A stretch of DNA of 5,332 nucleotides from Acidobacteriota bacterium (GCA_017860085.1 JAFNAJ010000217.1:1-5332), one strand, 5' to 3'. Shown: positions 1-5,282, numbered from the stretch's first letter. Program-made: numbers and translations. Notes: a model not told the origin generated them from the sequence alone.

Positions 1-285
1 GGGAGCCCGAGGTTCCTCTTCAGGCTGCGGCCGCGCAACCTGAAGACCATGGGACGCGCCGTCCGCGCCGACTTCGTCGTCGAGGCGGCTCTCGTGTCGA
101 GGCTTCACTGCAGGTTCAGCGTCGCCGAGGACGGCACGCTCGCCGTCGAGGACCTGAAGAGCACCAACGGGACGACGGTGAACGGCCGCGCCGTCACGCG
201 GGCGGTGCTGGTGCCTGGCGATCGCCTGCGCGTCGGCCGCGTCGAGTTCACGGTGAGCCGCGAAGCAGACGATCGACAGACGTGA
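1..285 (+). CDS. Small FHA-domain protein (5' end cut by window edge)
   Basis: The reading frame is open from the first base and stops with TGA at 283-285, leaving 94 residues. Nearly all of them form one forkhead-associated (FHA) domain, a fold that binds phosphothreonine on partner proteins. The sequence shows the hallmarks in order: GR at residues 18-19, SRLH at 33-36, a DLKSTNGTTVNG block at about 51-62, and the closing strand PGDRLRVGRVEFTV at about 72-85. The conserved Arg of SRxH and the STNGT loop, which contact the phosphopeptide, are both present. The first visible residues (RFLFRLRPRN) look like the first FHA beta strand, so the true start is probably only a few codons outside the window and the protein is probably about 100 residues with no other domain. 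An internal ATG at 49 would remove the first strand and the residues before GR, so it is unlikely to be the start. Such proteins usually read Ser/Thr kinase signals; the partner is not visible here. Confidence 0.88.
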   Translation, partial: GSPRFLFRLRPRNLKTMGRAVRADFVVEAALVSRLHCRFSVAEDGTLAVEDLKSTNGTTVNGRAVTRAVLVPGDRLRVGRVEFTVSREADDRQT

Positions 286-294
286 AGCCTCCGC

Positions 295-309
295 GGCCGG
301 CCCTCGGCC
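295..309 (+). terminator. Weak hairpin after the FHA stop codon
   Basis: GGCCG at 295-299 pairs with CGGCC at 305-309 around a 5-base loop, starting 10 bases after the FHA stop. No T run follows; the DNA downstream has no T at all, so this is not a standard intrinsic terminator. It may be an RNA 3'-end structure or chance pairing in GC-rich DNA. Confidence 0.25.
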
Positions 310-371
310 AAACCGAGAACCGACAGCGACCCCCGAACCAGGCACCAAGAACGACGAACCACGAACCCCCG
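305..371. repeat. T-free intergenic stretch with degenerate GAACC repeats
   Basis: The plus strand has no T between positions 304 and 372 (67 bases), while T is common on either side. Inside it GAACC occurs at 317, 335, 356 and 363, with variants GCACC at 342 and GAACG at 349. The last two perfect copies form a tandem heptamer, ACGAACC at 354-360 and 361-367. The stretch fills the gap between the convergent FHA and diguanylate cyclase genes and ends exactly at the latter's stop codon. No coding function is apparent. It may be a decayed simple repeat, or a strand-asymmetric spacer read into RNA as an unstructured U-free tail. Confidence 0.6.
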
Positions 372-1550
372 TCAGCCCGCCCCGGCCTTCGGGGCCACAC
401 CGTGCTGGCGGCGACGCTTGTGCGCATACATGTCGTCGTCGGCCAGCTCGATGGCCGAACGCATCCCGCGCCGGCTGCTGAAGTGGGCCACTCCCCACGA
501 CACCTGGGGGATGGGACGGCCATCGGCGCCGTAGGTCCGGCGATCGAGGACGGTCAACCGGGACCGCGCCTCGTCATCTGACACGCCAAAGAGCAGGACC
601 AGGAACTCGTCGCCGCCCCACCGGAACAGCATGTCGTCTGGACGGATCACCGAGCGGATGGCCTTGGCCGCCGCCCGGATGGTGGCATCGCCCGCGGCGT
701 GACCGAGCGAGTCATTCACGCGCTTGAGATTGTCCACGTCCACCACGACCGCGCACCCTTCGACCGGGCGCTCGACGTCGGACGCCTCGACGAGCGTCGA
801 GAATGCGTGGCGGTTGAACAGCTCCGTGAGCGGATCGATGCGCGCCTGCACCTCGAGCCGGTCCCTTGCCGCACTCAGTTCGCGGTTCGACCGCGCGAGG
901 TCCGCGCCAAACGCCTCGAGCGACGTCATCACCACACCGAAACCCAGCAGCGTGAGCAGCACGAGGTCGTAGAGCCAGTGGTTGCGGAGGTAGCCCCCAC
1001 CGGCGCTCCCGCGCACTTGCAGGAGGTAGAGCACCGGCGCGTAGTGGAGAAAGTCGGCCGCGAGCGCCAGGAGCGCGATCGACACGACCTTCACGCCAAT
1101 CCGCCGACGCTGCACAAGCCTGGCGGGACGCATCTCCCGCCACGCGACGATGAAGAAGATCGCTAGAACGGGGGCGTGAAAGACCAGCCGCAGCTGAAGG
1201 TCGAAGTGCGAGACGAACCCCAGCGCCACCGCGAGCGCGATGCCGGGAAGCAGCCACGCCAGGTGCCGACGCCGCAGTCGGCTGCCAATGGCGTAGTTGG
1301 CGCACCCGGCCACCAGGAGAAAGCCGAACGCGTACTGGGCGAACAGGGACAGCGTGAAGAGGTGCGGCCAGGCCCCCTGAAGGCGATGGCCCGCCAGCAG
1401 CGCGGCCGTGGCACAGGCGAGGCTCACCCATCCCGCAGCCCAGTACCACGAGTAGGCGCGCCGGAGCGAGCGCGCCACGAGCAGGGTCACGACGGCAACC
1501 AGGAAGTTGCCGGCCGCCTGCACGCCCAGACTCAAGAGGCTCGTGTCCAC
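372..1550 (-). CDS. Seven-helix membrane diguanylate cyclase (GGDEF)
   Basis: This 392-residue protein is predicted to make cyclic di-GMP from two GTP at the inner membrane. The N-terminal half has about seven hydrophobic segments (roughly residues 8-29, 35-54, 66-86, 96-115, 121-137, 152-178 and 190-212), probably a sensor region. A short charged, coiled-coil-like linker (about 213-236) leads to the GGDEF domain: DPLTELFNRHAF at 239-250, the Mg/GTP-binding DVDNLKRVND at 271-280, RWGGDEF at 310-316, and the closing ADxxMY-like DDDMYAHK at 371-378. The GGDEF signature is intact, so activity is expected. An RxxD product-inhibition site (RPDD, 303-306) lies at the usual distance before it. No EAL or HD-GYP domain is present. 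I chose the GTG at 1550, 19 bases after the upstream hydrolase stop, with a G-rich stretch before it. The frame stays open upstream to 1655, but that extension is Arg/Ser-rich and overlaps the hydrolase gene. The ligand sensed is unknown. Confidence 0.9.
   Translation of the reverse strand: MDTSLLSLGVQAAGNFLVAVVTLLVARSLRRAYSWYWAAGWVSLACATAALLAGHRLQGAWPHLFTLSLFAQYAFGFLLVAGCANYAIGSRLRRRHLAWLLPGIALAVALGFVSHFDLQLRLVFHAPVLAIFFIVAWREMRPARLVQRRRIGVKVVSIALLALAADFLHYAPVLYLLQVRGSAGGGYLRNHWLYDLVLLTLLGFGVVMTSLEAFGADLARSNRELSAARDRLEVQARIDPLTELFNRHAFSTLVEASDVERPVEGCAVVVDVDNLKRVNDSLGHAAGDATIRAAAKAIRSVIRPDDMLFRWGGDEFLVLLFGVSDDEARSRLTVLDRRTYGADGRPIPQVSWGVAHFSSRRGMRSAIELADDDMYAHKRRRQHGVAPKAGAG
379..395 (-). 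terminator. Hairpin in the last codons of the diguanylate cyclase gene
   Basis: GCCCCG at 379-384 pairs with CGGGGC at 390-395 around a 5-base loop, just inside the 3' end of the minus-strand gene. The minus-strand transcript after it then runs into the A-free side of the repeat region, which has few U runs. It could help end transcription or protect the 3' end, but GC-rich coding sequence can make such stems by chance. Confidence 0.25.
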
Positions 1551-1569
1551 CGAAGGCCCCCGGGCCGCT

Positions 1570-2208
1570 CTACTGCAGGAACGGGTTCGAACGCCGTTCC
1601 TCGCCGATCGTCGTCTCCGGACCGTGACCCGGGAAGACCCGGGCCGCATCGCCAAACGGGAAGAGCACGTCCCGAATCGACCGGATCAGCGTGGTGTAGT
1701 CGCCGCCGGGCAGATCGGTCCGGCCAATCGACCCGGCAAAGAGGGTGTCGCCGACGAAGAGCCAGGGCACGGTCTCACCCGATCGCTGCAACTCGAGGCA
1801 CACCCCACCCGGGCAGTGCCCGGGCGTGTGATGCGCCCTGATCTGGTGCTGGCCGACCTTCAGGGCGATGCCTGGCTGGTAGAAGAAGTCGATCGGGGGC
1901 AGGGTGTCGACCCGCAGTCCGAAGTAAGCAGCCTGCTGCGGCGCACGCTCGTACAGCGGCAGGTCGTCGCGGTGCAGCCCGACGGGAACGCCTAGCACGG
2001 CTTTCGCGCGGCCCACCCCCGTGACGTGGTCGACGTGCGCGTGTGTCAGGAGGATGTGCGTCGCGCGGAGGCCCCGGGTCTCGACCACCGCCAATAACTG
2101 GTCGACCTCGTCGCCAGGGTCGATGACGACGGCTTCGCGTGTGTCGGGACAGGCGAGCACGAAGCCGTTCTTGAAGAAAGGGGCAACCGCGCGCGTCTCG
2201 AGCACCAT
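1570..2208 (-). CDS. MBL-fold hydrolase, GloC/YcbL type (type II glyoxalase-like)
   Basis: This 212-residue metallo-beta-lactamase-fold hydrolase resembles E. coli GloC (YcbL, about 215 residues), a cytoplasmic enzyme that hydrolyses S-lactoylglutathione to lactate and glutathione. All metal ligands are visible: THAHVDH at 55-61 (His56, His58, Asp60, His61), TPGHCPGG at 128-135 (His131), GDTLF at 153-157 (Asp154) and PGHGP at 193-197 (His195). The GRTDLPGGDYTTLI block (162-175) and the C-terminal SNPFLQ match the short single-domain family, which lacks the extra C-terminal helical domain of classical GloB. The ATG at 2208 fits the family N-terminus, and GGAACG at 2220-2215 on the minus strand is a modest ribosome site. 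The frame continues far upstream on the minus strand, but that is antisense to the next genes. It is the first gene of a probable operon with the diguanylate cyclase. Other thioester or persulfide substrates are possible. Confidence 0.9.
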   Translation of the reverse strand: MVLETRAVAPFFKNGFVLACPDTREAVVIDPGDEVDQLLAVVETRGLRATHILLTHAHVDHVTGVGRAKAVLGVPVGLHRDDLPLYERAPQQAAYFGLRVDTLPPIDFFYQPGIALKVGQHQIRAHHTPGHCPGGVCLELQRSGETVPWLFVGDTLFAGSIGRTDLPGGDYTTLIRSIRDVLFPFGDAARVFPGHGPETTIGEERRSNPFLQ

Positions 2209-2228
2209 GCGCCACGTTCCGCTCGTCC

Positions 2229-2235
2229 TATAATA
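2229..2235. promoter_or_regulatory. Candidate bidirectional promoter core (-10 boxes on both strands)
   Basis: In the 61-bp gap between divergent genes the near-palindrome CTATAATAG (2228-2236) carries a perfect -10 hexamer TATAAT on the plus strand (2229-2234) and TATTAT on the minus strand (2235-2230). Starts about 7 bases downstream would give leaders of about 28 bases for the receiver gene and about 14 for the hydrolase gene. It is the only AT-rich spot in the gap. No convincing -35 hexamer lies at standard spacing on either strand, so strength and sigma factor are uncertain. Confidence 0.55.
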
Positions 2236-2269
2236 GCCGCTCGCGTGGCCCTGCGCGCGCTCGAATCCC

Positions 2270-2623
2270 ATGGTTCTCGCTGTTGTCGACGACCTCCTGT
2301 TTGCGTCGAAGATCCGAAGCACCGCCGCTCGCCTCGGGCGTGAGGTCGTCTTCGCTCGTTCGTGCGACGCCGCGATCGAGCAAGGCCGGGGCCGGACGCC
2401 GGACGTGATTCTGGTCGATCTCGACAGCCGCCGGCTGGATGCCCTCGCGACCATCGCGGCCGCCCGGGCGGACGCGTCGCTCTCTGCGGTCCCCATTCTC
2501 GGGTTCGTGTCGCACGTGCGTGTCGACCTCGTCGAGGCCGCTCGCCAGGCGGGCGCCGACCAGGTGCTCGCCCGCTCGGCGTTCGTGGCGCACTTGTCCG
2601 AGATTCTTGCAGCCCCACGGTGA
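2270..2623 (+). CDS. Stand-alone receiver-like (response regulator) protein
   Basis: A 117-residue protein that is just one receiver-type domain, with no output domain. The acidic pair of the first strand is present (VVDD, Asp7 and Asp8), as is the likely phosphoacceptor Asp50 in DVILVDLDS (45-53). The fold then follows the receiver pattern: PILGFVSH (75-82) at the fourth strand and AGADQVLARSAF (94-105) at the fifth. The conserved Lys of the usual TKPF/AKPF segment is replaced by Arg102, and the following Pro by Ser. At the fourth strand the usual Thr/Ser position appears to be Val80, or Ser81 if the alignment shifts by one. Phosphorylation is therefore possible but signalling may be altered; a pseudo-receiver is a real alternative. 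The ATG at 2270 is the only sensible start, because an in-frame TAG lies at 2234-2236, and it has no clear Shine-Dalgarno. Its stop overlaps the start of the dehydratase gene by 4 bases, implying coupled expression. No histidine kinase is in the window. Confidence 0.75.
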   Translation: MVLAVVDDLLFASKIRSTAARLGREVVFARSCDAAIEQGRGRTPDVILVDLDSRRLDALATIAAARADASLSAVPILGFVSHVRVDLVEAARQAGADQVLARSAFVAHLSEILAAPR

Positions 2624-3600
2624 GCATTCCCACACCGATCGACGTCTACGCAGCTCGGCGGCGCATCGCCGACACCGCCGTCCGCACGCCATTGCTGCGA
2701 TCGGAGCGTCTCGCCGAGTTGGTCGGAGCCGAGACGTGGCTGAAGCTCGAGTGCGTGCAGGTGACGCGCTCGTTCAAGATTCGCGGCGCGCTGAACGCCG
2801 TGCGCCAGCTGGTCGAGCAGGCCCCGGCGGGTGCTGCCCCGATGGTCGTGGTGACCGCCTCGGCGGGCAACCACGGGCTGGCCCTGGCGATGGCGGCACG
2901 CCGGGCCGGGATCCGGGCAGTGGTCTTTGCGCCCCGCCAGGCTCCTCGCGCCAAGCTCGAGGCCATTCGGCGCGAGCATGCCGACCTGCAGGCCGTGGCG
3001 GACGACTACGATCACGCCGAGCGGCTCGCACTCGCCTTCGCCCGTGAGGGTGGTGCGACGTACGTCTCGCCCTACAACGATCCGGCCGTGATTGCTGGCG
3101 CCGGCACCACGGCCGTGGAGGTGCTCGAACAGCAGCCGGCCGCGGATGCGGTGATCGTGCCCACCGGCGGCGGTGGACTGCTGAGCGGCGTCGCGATCGC
3201 GGCACGTGCCATCGCGCCAGACATCCGGGTGATTGGCGTGGAGGCCGCGCACAACCCCGCCTTCACCCTGGCGCTCGCGCGGGGCGCGATTACGCCGTTC
3301 GACGCCCGACCCACCCTGGCCGATGGTCTGGGAGGAAACCTCGAAGCCGGGTCGATCACCTTCGAGATCGCGCGACGCCTGGTTGACACCGTGGTCACCG
3401 TCTCAGAAGCGGAGATCGCGCGCGCGATGCGGTTTCTCCTCGAGACCGAGCACCTCGTGGTCGAGGGAGCCGGCGCCGTGGGCGTCGCGGCCGTCCTCGC
3501 GCGGAAGGTGGACGGGGCGCTGCGCGTGCCGGTGGTCCTCGTCACCGGCGCCAACGTGGACCTCGCCACGTTGTTGGCAACGGTAGAGCAGGACCGCTGA
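2620..3600 (+). CDS. Threonine/serine dehydratase, PLP-dependent, no ACT domain
   Basis: This 326-residue fold-type II PLP enzyme is predicted to deaminate threonine to 2-oxobutyrate and ammonia, and/or serine to pyruvate. The PLP lysine is Lys53 in SFKIRG (51-56). TASAGNHG (79-86) is the substrate loop, PTGGGGLLSG (181-190) the phosphate-binding glycine loop, and VEGAGAVG (281-288) and TGANVD (309-314) match the C-terminal core. Its length matches catabolic TdcB-type enzymes (about 329), and there is no C-terminal ACT domain as in biosynthetic IlvA, so isoleucine feedback is not expected. The GTG at 2620-2622 overlaps the TGA of the receiver gene (GTGA). It puts the N-terminus at the family position (PIDVYAARRRI) and suggests translational coupling, as no clear Shine-Dalgarno is visible. 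The frame is open upstream to 2362 but there it shadows the receiver gene. The usual ENxQxTGS segment reads ECVQVTRS here, and DGLGGNLEAGS (235-245) replaces the more common DGIAV region, so related activities (serine racemase or another beta-eliminating lyase) are possible. Confidence 0.88.
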   Translation: MSIPTPIDVYAARRRIADTAVRTPLLRSERLAELVGAETWLKLECVQVTRSFKIRGALNAVRQLVEQAPAGAAPMVVVTASAGNHGLALAMAARRAGIRAVVFAPRQAPRAKLEAIRREHADLQAVADDYDHAERLALAFAREGGATYVSPYNDPAVIAGAGTTAVEVLEQQPAADAVIVPTGGGGLLSGVAIAARAIAPDIRVIGVEAAHNPAFTLALARGAITPFDARPTLADGLGGNLEAGSITFEIARRLVDTVVTVSEAEIARAMRFLLETEHLVVEGAGAVGVAAVLARKVDGALRVPVVLVTGANVDLATLLATVEQDR

Positions 3601-3622
3601 CCGACTGCGCCGCCAGAAGGAT

Positions 3623-3644
3623 GCCGCCTCAGCGTCGAGGCGGC
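3623..3644. terminator. Strong hairpin at the convergent dehydratase/SDR junction
   Basis: GCCGCCTC at 3623-3630 pairs perfectly with GAGGCGGC at 3637-3644 around a 6-base loop. It begins 22 bases after the dehydratase stop and spans the SDR stop codon (TCA at 3629-3631 on the plus strand). Only two T follow on the plus strand, so it is not a textbook U-tract terminator. Its place between convergent genes fits a bidirectional terminator or 3'-end stabiliser. Confidence 0.5.
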
Positions 3645-4354
3645 TTGGCAGGACGAAGCTCGACACGGCTCGCCAAGCTGCGCGCGGGCGACGTGACGAG
3701 GTCAATGACCGTCTGGGCCACGTCCTCCGATGCGATCTTCCATTCGTCCCCGGAATCGCGCGCGCCGCCAAACTCCGTGGCCACCGACCCGGGCATCACG
3801 TACGCCACGCGGATGTCGTCGTAGCGCAGCTCCTGCATCAGGACCTCGCTGAACGCGTTGAGCCCGGCTTTCGTAGCACAGTACGCGCCGCCGCCCACGA
3901 ACGAGTTCTTCCCCGCCAGGCTGCTGATGTTCACGATCCAGCCCCCGCCACGCGCACGCAGGTGCGGGATCGACGCCTTGCAGCAGTAGAACACCCCGGT
4001 CAGGTTCGTCCCGATCATCCGGTCCCACGCGTCGTGGGTGGTCTCGGCGATGGGTGAGAAGCTGCCCACCCCCGCGTTGTTCACGAGAATGTCCAGGCCC
4101 CCAAACGCCGAGACGGCGCGCGCCACCATGGCCTCCGCCTGGTCCGCGTTGCGAACGTCGGCTTCGACCGCATCGACGTGGCGGCCCCCTAGCGCCAAGG
4201 CCTCGCGTGCGGCGGCGAGGCGCGAGCGGTCGAGGCCGGTCACCAGCACGCGCGCCCCTCGCGAGAGCATGGCGTCGGCGATGGCGTAGCCAATCCCACG
4301 TGAGCCGCCCGTCACGATGGCGACCCGGTTGTCGAGTGTCCAGGGAATCGACAT
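3629..4354 (-). CDS. SDR family oxidoreductase (classical, probably NADP-dependent)
   Basis: A 241-residue classical short-chain dehydrogenase/reductase, full length for the family and cytoplasmic. The Rossmann motif TGGSRGIG is at 15-22, the adenine-pocket Asp66 is in EADVRN, NNAG is at 92-95, and the catalytic tetrad is Asn117, Ser145, Tyr158 and Lys162 with the usual YxxxK spacing. PGSVAT at 188-193 closes the nicotinamide site. Arg19 in the glycine motif, and Arg43 after the second strand, suggest NADP(H) over NAD(H) (inference). The substrate cannot be told; the overall look is of the FabG-like or 3-oxoacyl/sugar-alcohol dehydrogenase group annotated simply as SDR. The start at 4354 has GGAG 6 bases upstream and gives the normal N-terminus just before the first strand (MSIPWTLDNRVAIVTGG). 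The frame stays open upstream to 4774, but that part is antisense to the MDH-like gene. It converges on the dehydratase gene with a 28-base gap and diverges from the MDH-like gene with a 69-base gap. Confidence 0.93.
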   Translation of the reverse strand: MSIPWTLDNRVAIVTGGSRGIGYAIADAMLSRGARVLVTGLDRSRLAAAREALALGGRHVDAVEADVRNADQAEAMVARAVSAFGGLDILVNNAGVGSFSPIAETTHDAWDRMIGTNLTGVFYCCKASIPHLRARGGGWIVNISSLAGKNSFVGGGAYCATKAGLNAFSEVLMQELRYDDIRVAYVMPGSVATEFGGARDSGDEWKIASEDVAQTVIDLVTSPARSLASRVELRPAKPPRR

Positions 4355-4360
4355 GCTGAG

Positions 4361-4364
4361 CTCC
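4361..4364 (-). promoter_or_regulatory. Shine-Dalgarno site of the SDR gene
   Basis: On the minus strand GGAG lies 6 bases before the ATG at 4354, the clearest ribosome site in the window, and it decides this start over the open frame upstream. It is part of the 8-base palindrome CTCCGGAG (4361-4368). Confidence 0.6.
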
Positions 4365-4419
4365 GGAGGTCCTGCACGATCATCGATGAATTCGCGCATC
4401 GGTGTCCAGGGTCGAAGGG

Positions 4420-4425
4420 TAGAAT
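4420..4425 (+). promoter_or_regulatory. Candidate -10 box overlapping the MDH-like start
   Basis: TAGAAT (one mismatch to TATAAT) lies at 4420-4425 and overlaps the ATG at 4424. If it is a promoter, transcription would start near 4432-4436 and the second in-frame ATG, at 4436, would be translated leaderless or nearly so. The competing reading is that AAGGG at 4415-4419 is a ribosome site for the ATG at 4424. No -35 match is visible. Confidence 0.3.
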
Positions 4426-5281
4426 GTCCTTCGCGATGGCGCGCGTGGCAATCGTCGGGGCGGGGCCGATTGGGGGCGCACTGGCATATGCGCTGGTGCA
4501 GCGGCGCGTGGGCGCCACGGTCGTCCTCCTGGACGAGGCGATCAACGTGGCCGCTGGCAAGGCGCTCGACGTGCGGCAGGCTGCCCCCGTCGAGCAGGCC
4601 GATACGAGGGTGGAGAGCGGGTCCGACCCTGGGGCCGTGGCCACCGCTGATGTCGTGGTATTGGCAGACCAGGCCGCGAGCGGCCAGGAGTGGCAAGGCG
4701 AGCCTGGTCTCCTCATGGTCGAGCGCGTGGCGCGAACCAACGCGCGCGCCCCTATCCTGCTTGCAGGCGCGCACCAGGCATGGCTCATCGAGCGCGCCCT
4801 GGCCGAGCTTCGTCTTCCGGTCCGACGCCTTGCCGGCACGGCGCCCGCCGCGTTTGCCGGCGCGATGCGCGCGCTGGTTGCCGACGCAACGGGCGCGGCG
4901 TCGCTGGACGTCTCGGTCCCACTGGTTGGCCTGCCACCCGATCAGTGGGTATGGCTCTGGGAAGAGGGCACCGTGGCAGGTGAGGCGATGCTCGCGAGGC
5001 TGAGCGATGCCCAGTTGCGCAGCCTCGAGGATCGGATGGTGCGGCGCTGGCCTCCGGGGCCGTACGCGCTGGCGTCGGCAGCCGCGACGGCGTGCCGCAT
5101 CGTGCTCGGGAGCACGCGCCAGTCGGTGACGTGCTTCGTCCTGGGAGACGGCCGGGCCTGGGACGCCGGCAGGGCGATGGCGTGTGCCGCCTCACTGGGG
5201 CCAGATGGTGTGGAAGACGTCCGGATGCCCGCTCTGCCGTCCCGGGGACGGGCGCGGCTGGCGGGCATCCTGCGTATGTAA
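4424..5281 (+). CDS. Malate/lactate dehydrogenase-fold protein, probably catalytically inactive
   Basis: A 285-residue protein with the fold order of malate/lactate dehydrogenases but a degenerate active site. The NAD-binding half is convincing: VAIVGAGPIGGALAYAL (8-24) with the GxGxxG-like loop, Asp37 at the end of the second strand (LLDEAINVAAGKALDV, 35-50), and ADVVVLAD (75-82). The substrate half keeps only the outline: SVPLVGLPPDQW (164-175), then GPYALASAAATACRIVLGS (212-230), which corresponds to the GSAYYAPA helix, and a strand-rich end. The mobile loop lacks the usual RKPGMSR arginines, the TNP motif reads AGAHQ (114-118), the DxxR motif is absent, and the catalytic His of GGHGD has no counterpart. 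Length is slightly below the usual 305-330. The start at 4424 has AAGGG 4 bases upstream; the ATG at 4436 (MARVAIVG) is an alternative. The stop is TAA at 5279-5281. It might be an NAD-sensing or structural paralogue, or an enzyme with a different chemistry. Assignment to the superfamily is fairly sure; function is unknown. Confidence 0.85.
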   Translation: MSFAMARVAIVGAGPIGGALAYALVQRRVGATVVLLDEAINVAAGKALDVRQAAPVEQADTRVESGSDPGAVATADVVVLADQAASGQEWQGEPGLLMVERVARTNARAPILLAGAHQAWLIERALAELRLPVRRLAGTAPAAFAGAMRALVADATGAASLDVSVPLVGLPPDQWVWLWEEGTVAGEAMLARLSDAQLRSLEDRMVRRWPPGPYALASAAATACRIVLGSTRQSVTCFVLGDGRAWDAGRAMACAASLGPDGVEDVRMPALPSRGRARLAGILRM

Positions 5282-5282
5282 A

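Noticed and set aside
699..1166. Plus-strand frame of 155 codons opposite the GGDEF domain
   Set aside because: His/Arg/Glu-rich shadow of a well-supported minus-strand domain, with no motif of its own.
1555..1566. Inverted repeat GGCCC-CC-GGGCC before the diguanylate cyclase start
   Set aside because: A 2-base loop is too tight for a real hairpin; it is more likely a GC-rich coincidence around the G-rich ribosome site.
1176..1841. Plus-strand frame of 221 codons opposite the diguanylate cyclase and hydrolase genes
   Set aside because: It crosses two real minus-strand genes and is Arg/Gly/Pro-rich without a recognisable domain.
2362..2619. N-terminal extension of the dehydratase frame over the receiver gene
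   Set aside because: The residues are Arg/Pro-rich with no family match, and the GTG at 2620 gives the normal dehydratase N-terminus. The receiver frame in this region has clear motifs.
1573..3252. Very long minus-strand open frame running upstream of the GloC-type hydrolase, antisense to the receiver and dehydratase genes
   Set aside because: Only the last 212 residues match a family. The upstream part is Arg/Ser/Ala-rich low-complexity translation opposite two well-supported genes, as expected in GC-rich DNA.
4355..4774. Upstream extension of the SDR frame
   Set aside because: It is antisense to the MDH-like gene and has no SDR content. GGAG before the ATG at 4354 decides the start.
4317..5003. 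Long plus-strand frame overlapping the MDH-like gene, with GGAGGT at 4365-4370 ahead of an ATG at 4386
   Set aside because: The good Shine-Dalgarno match is the reverse face of the CTCCGGAG palindrome at the SDR ribosome site. The protein is Arg/Trp/Ser-rich shadow sequence without a family.
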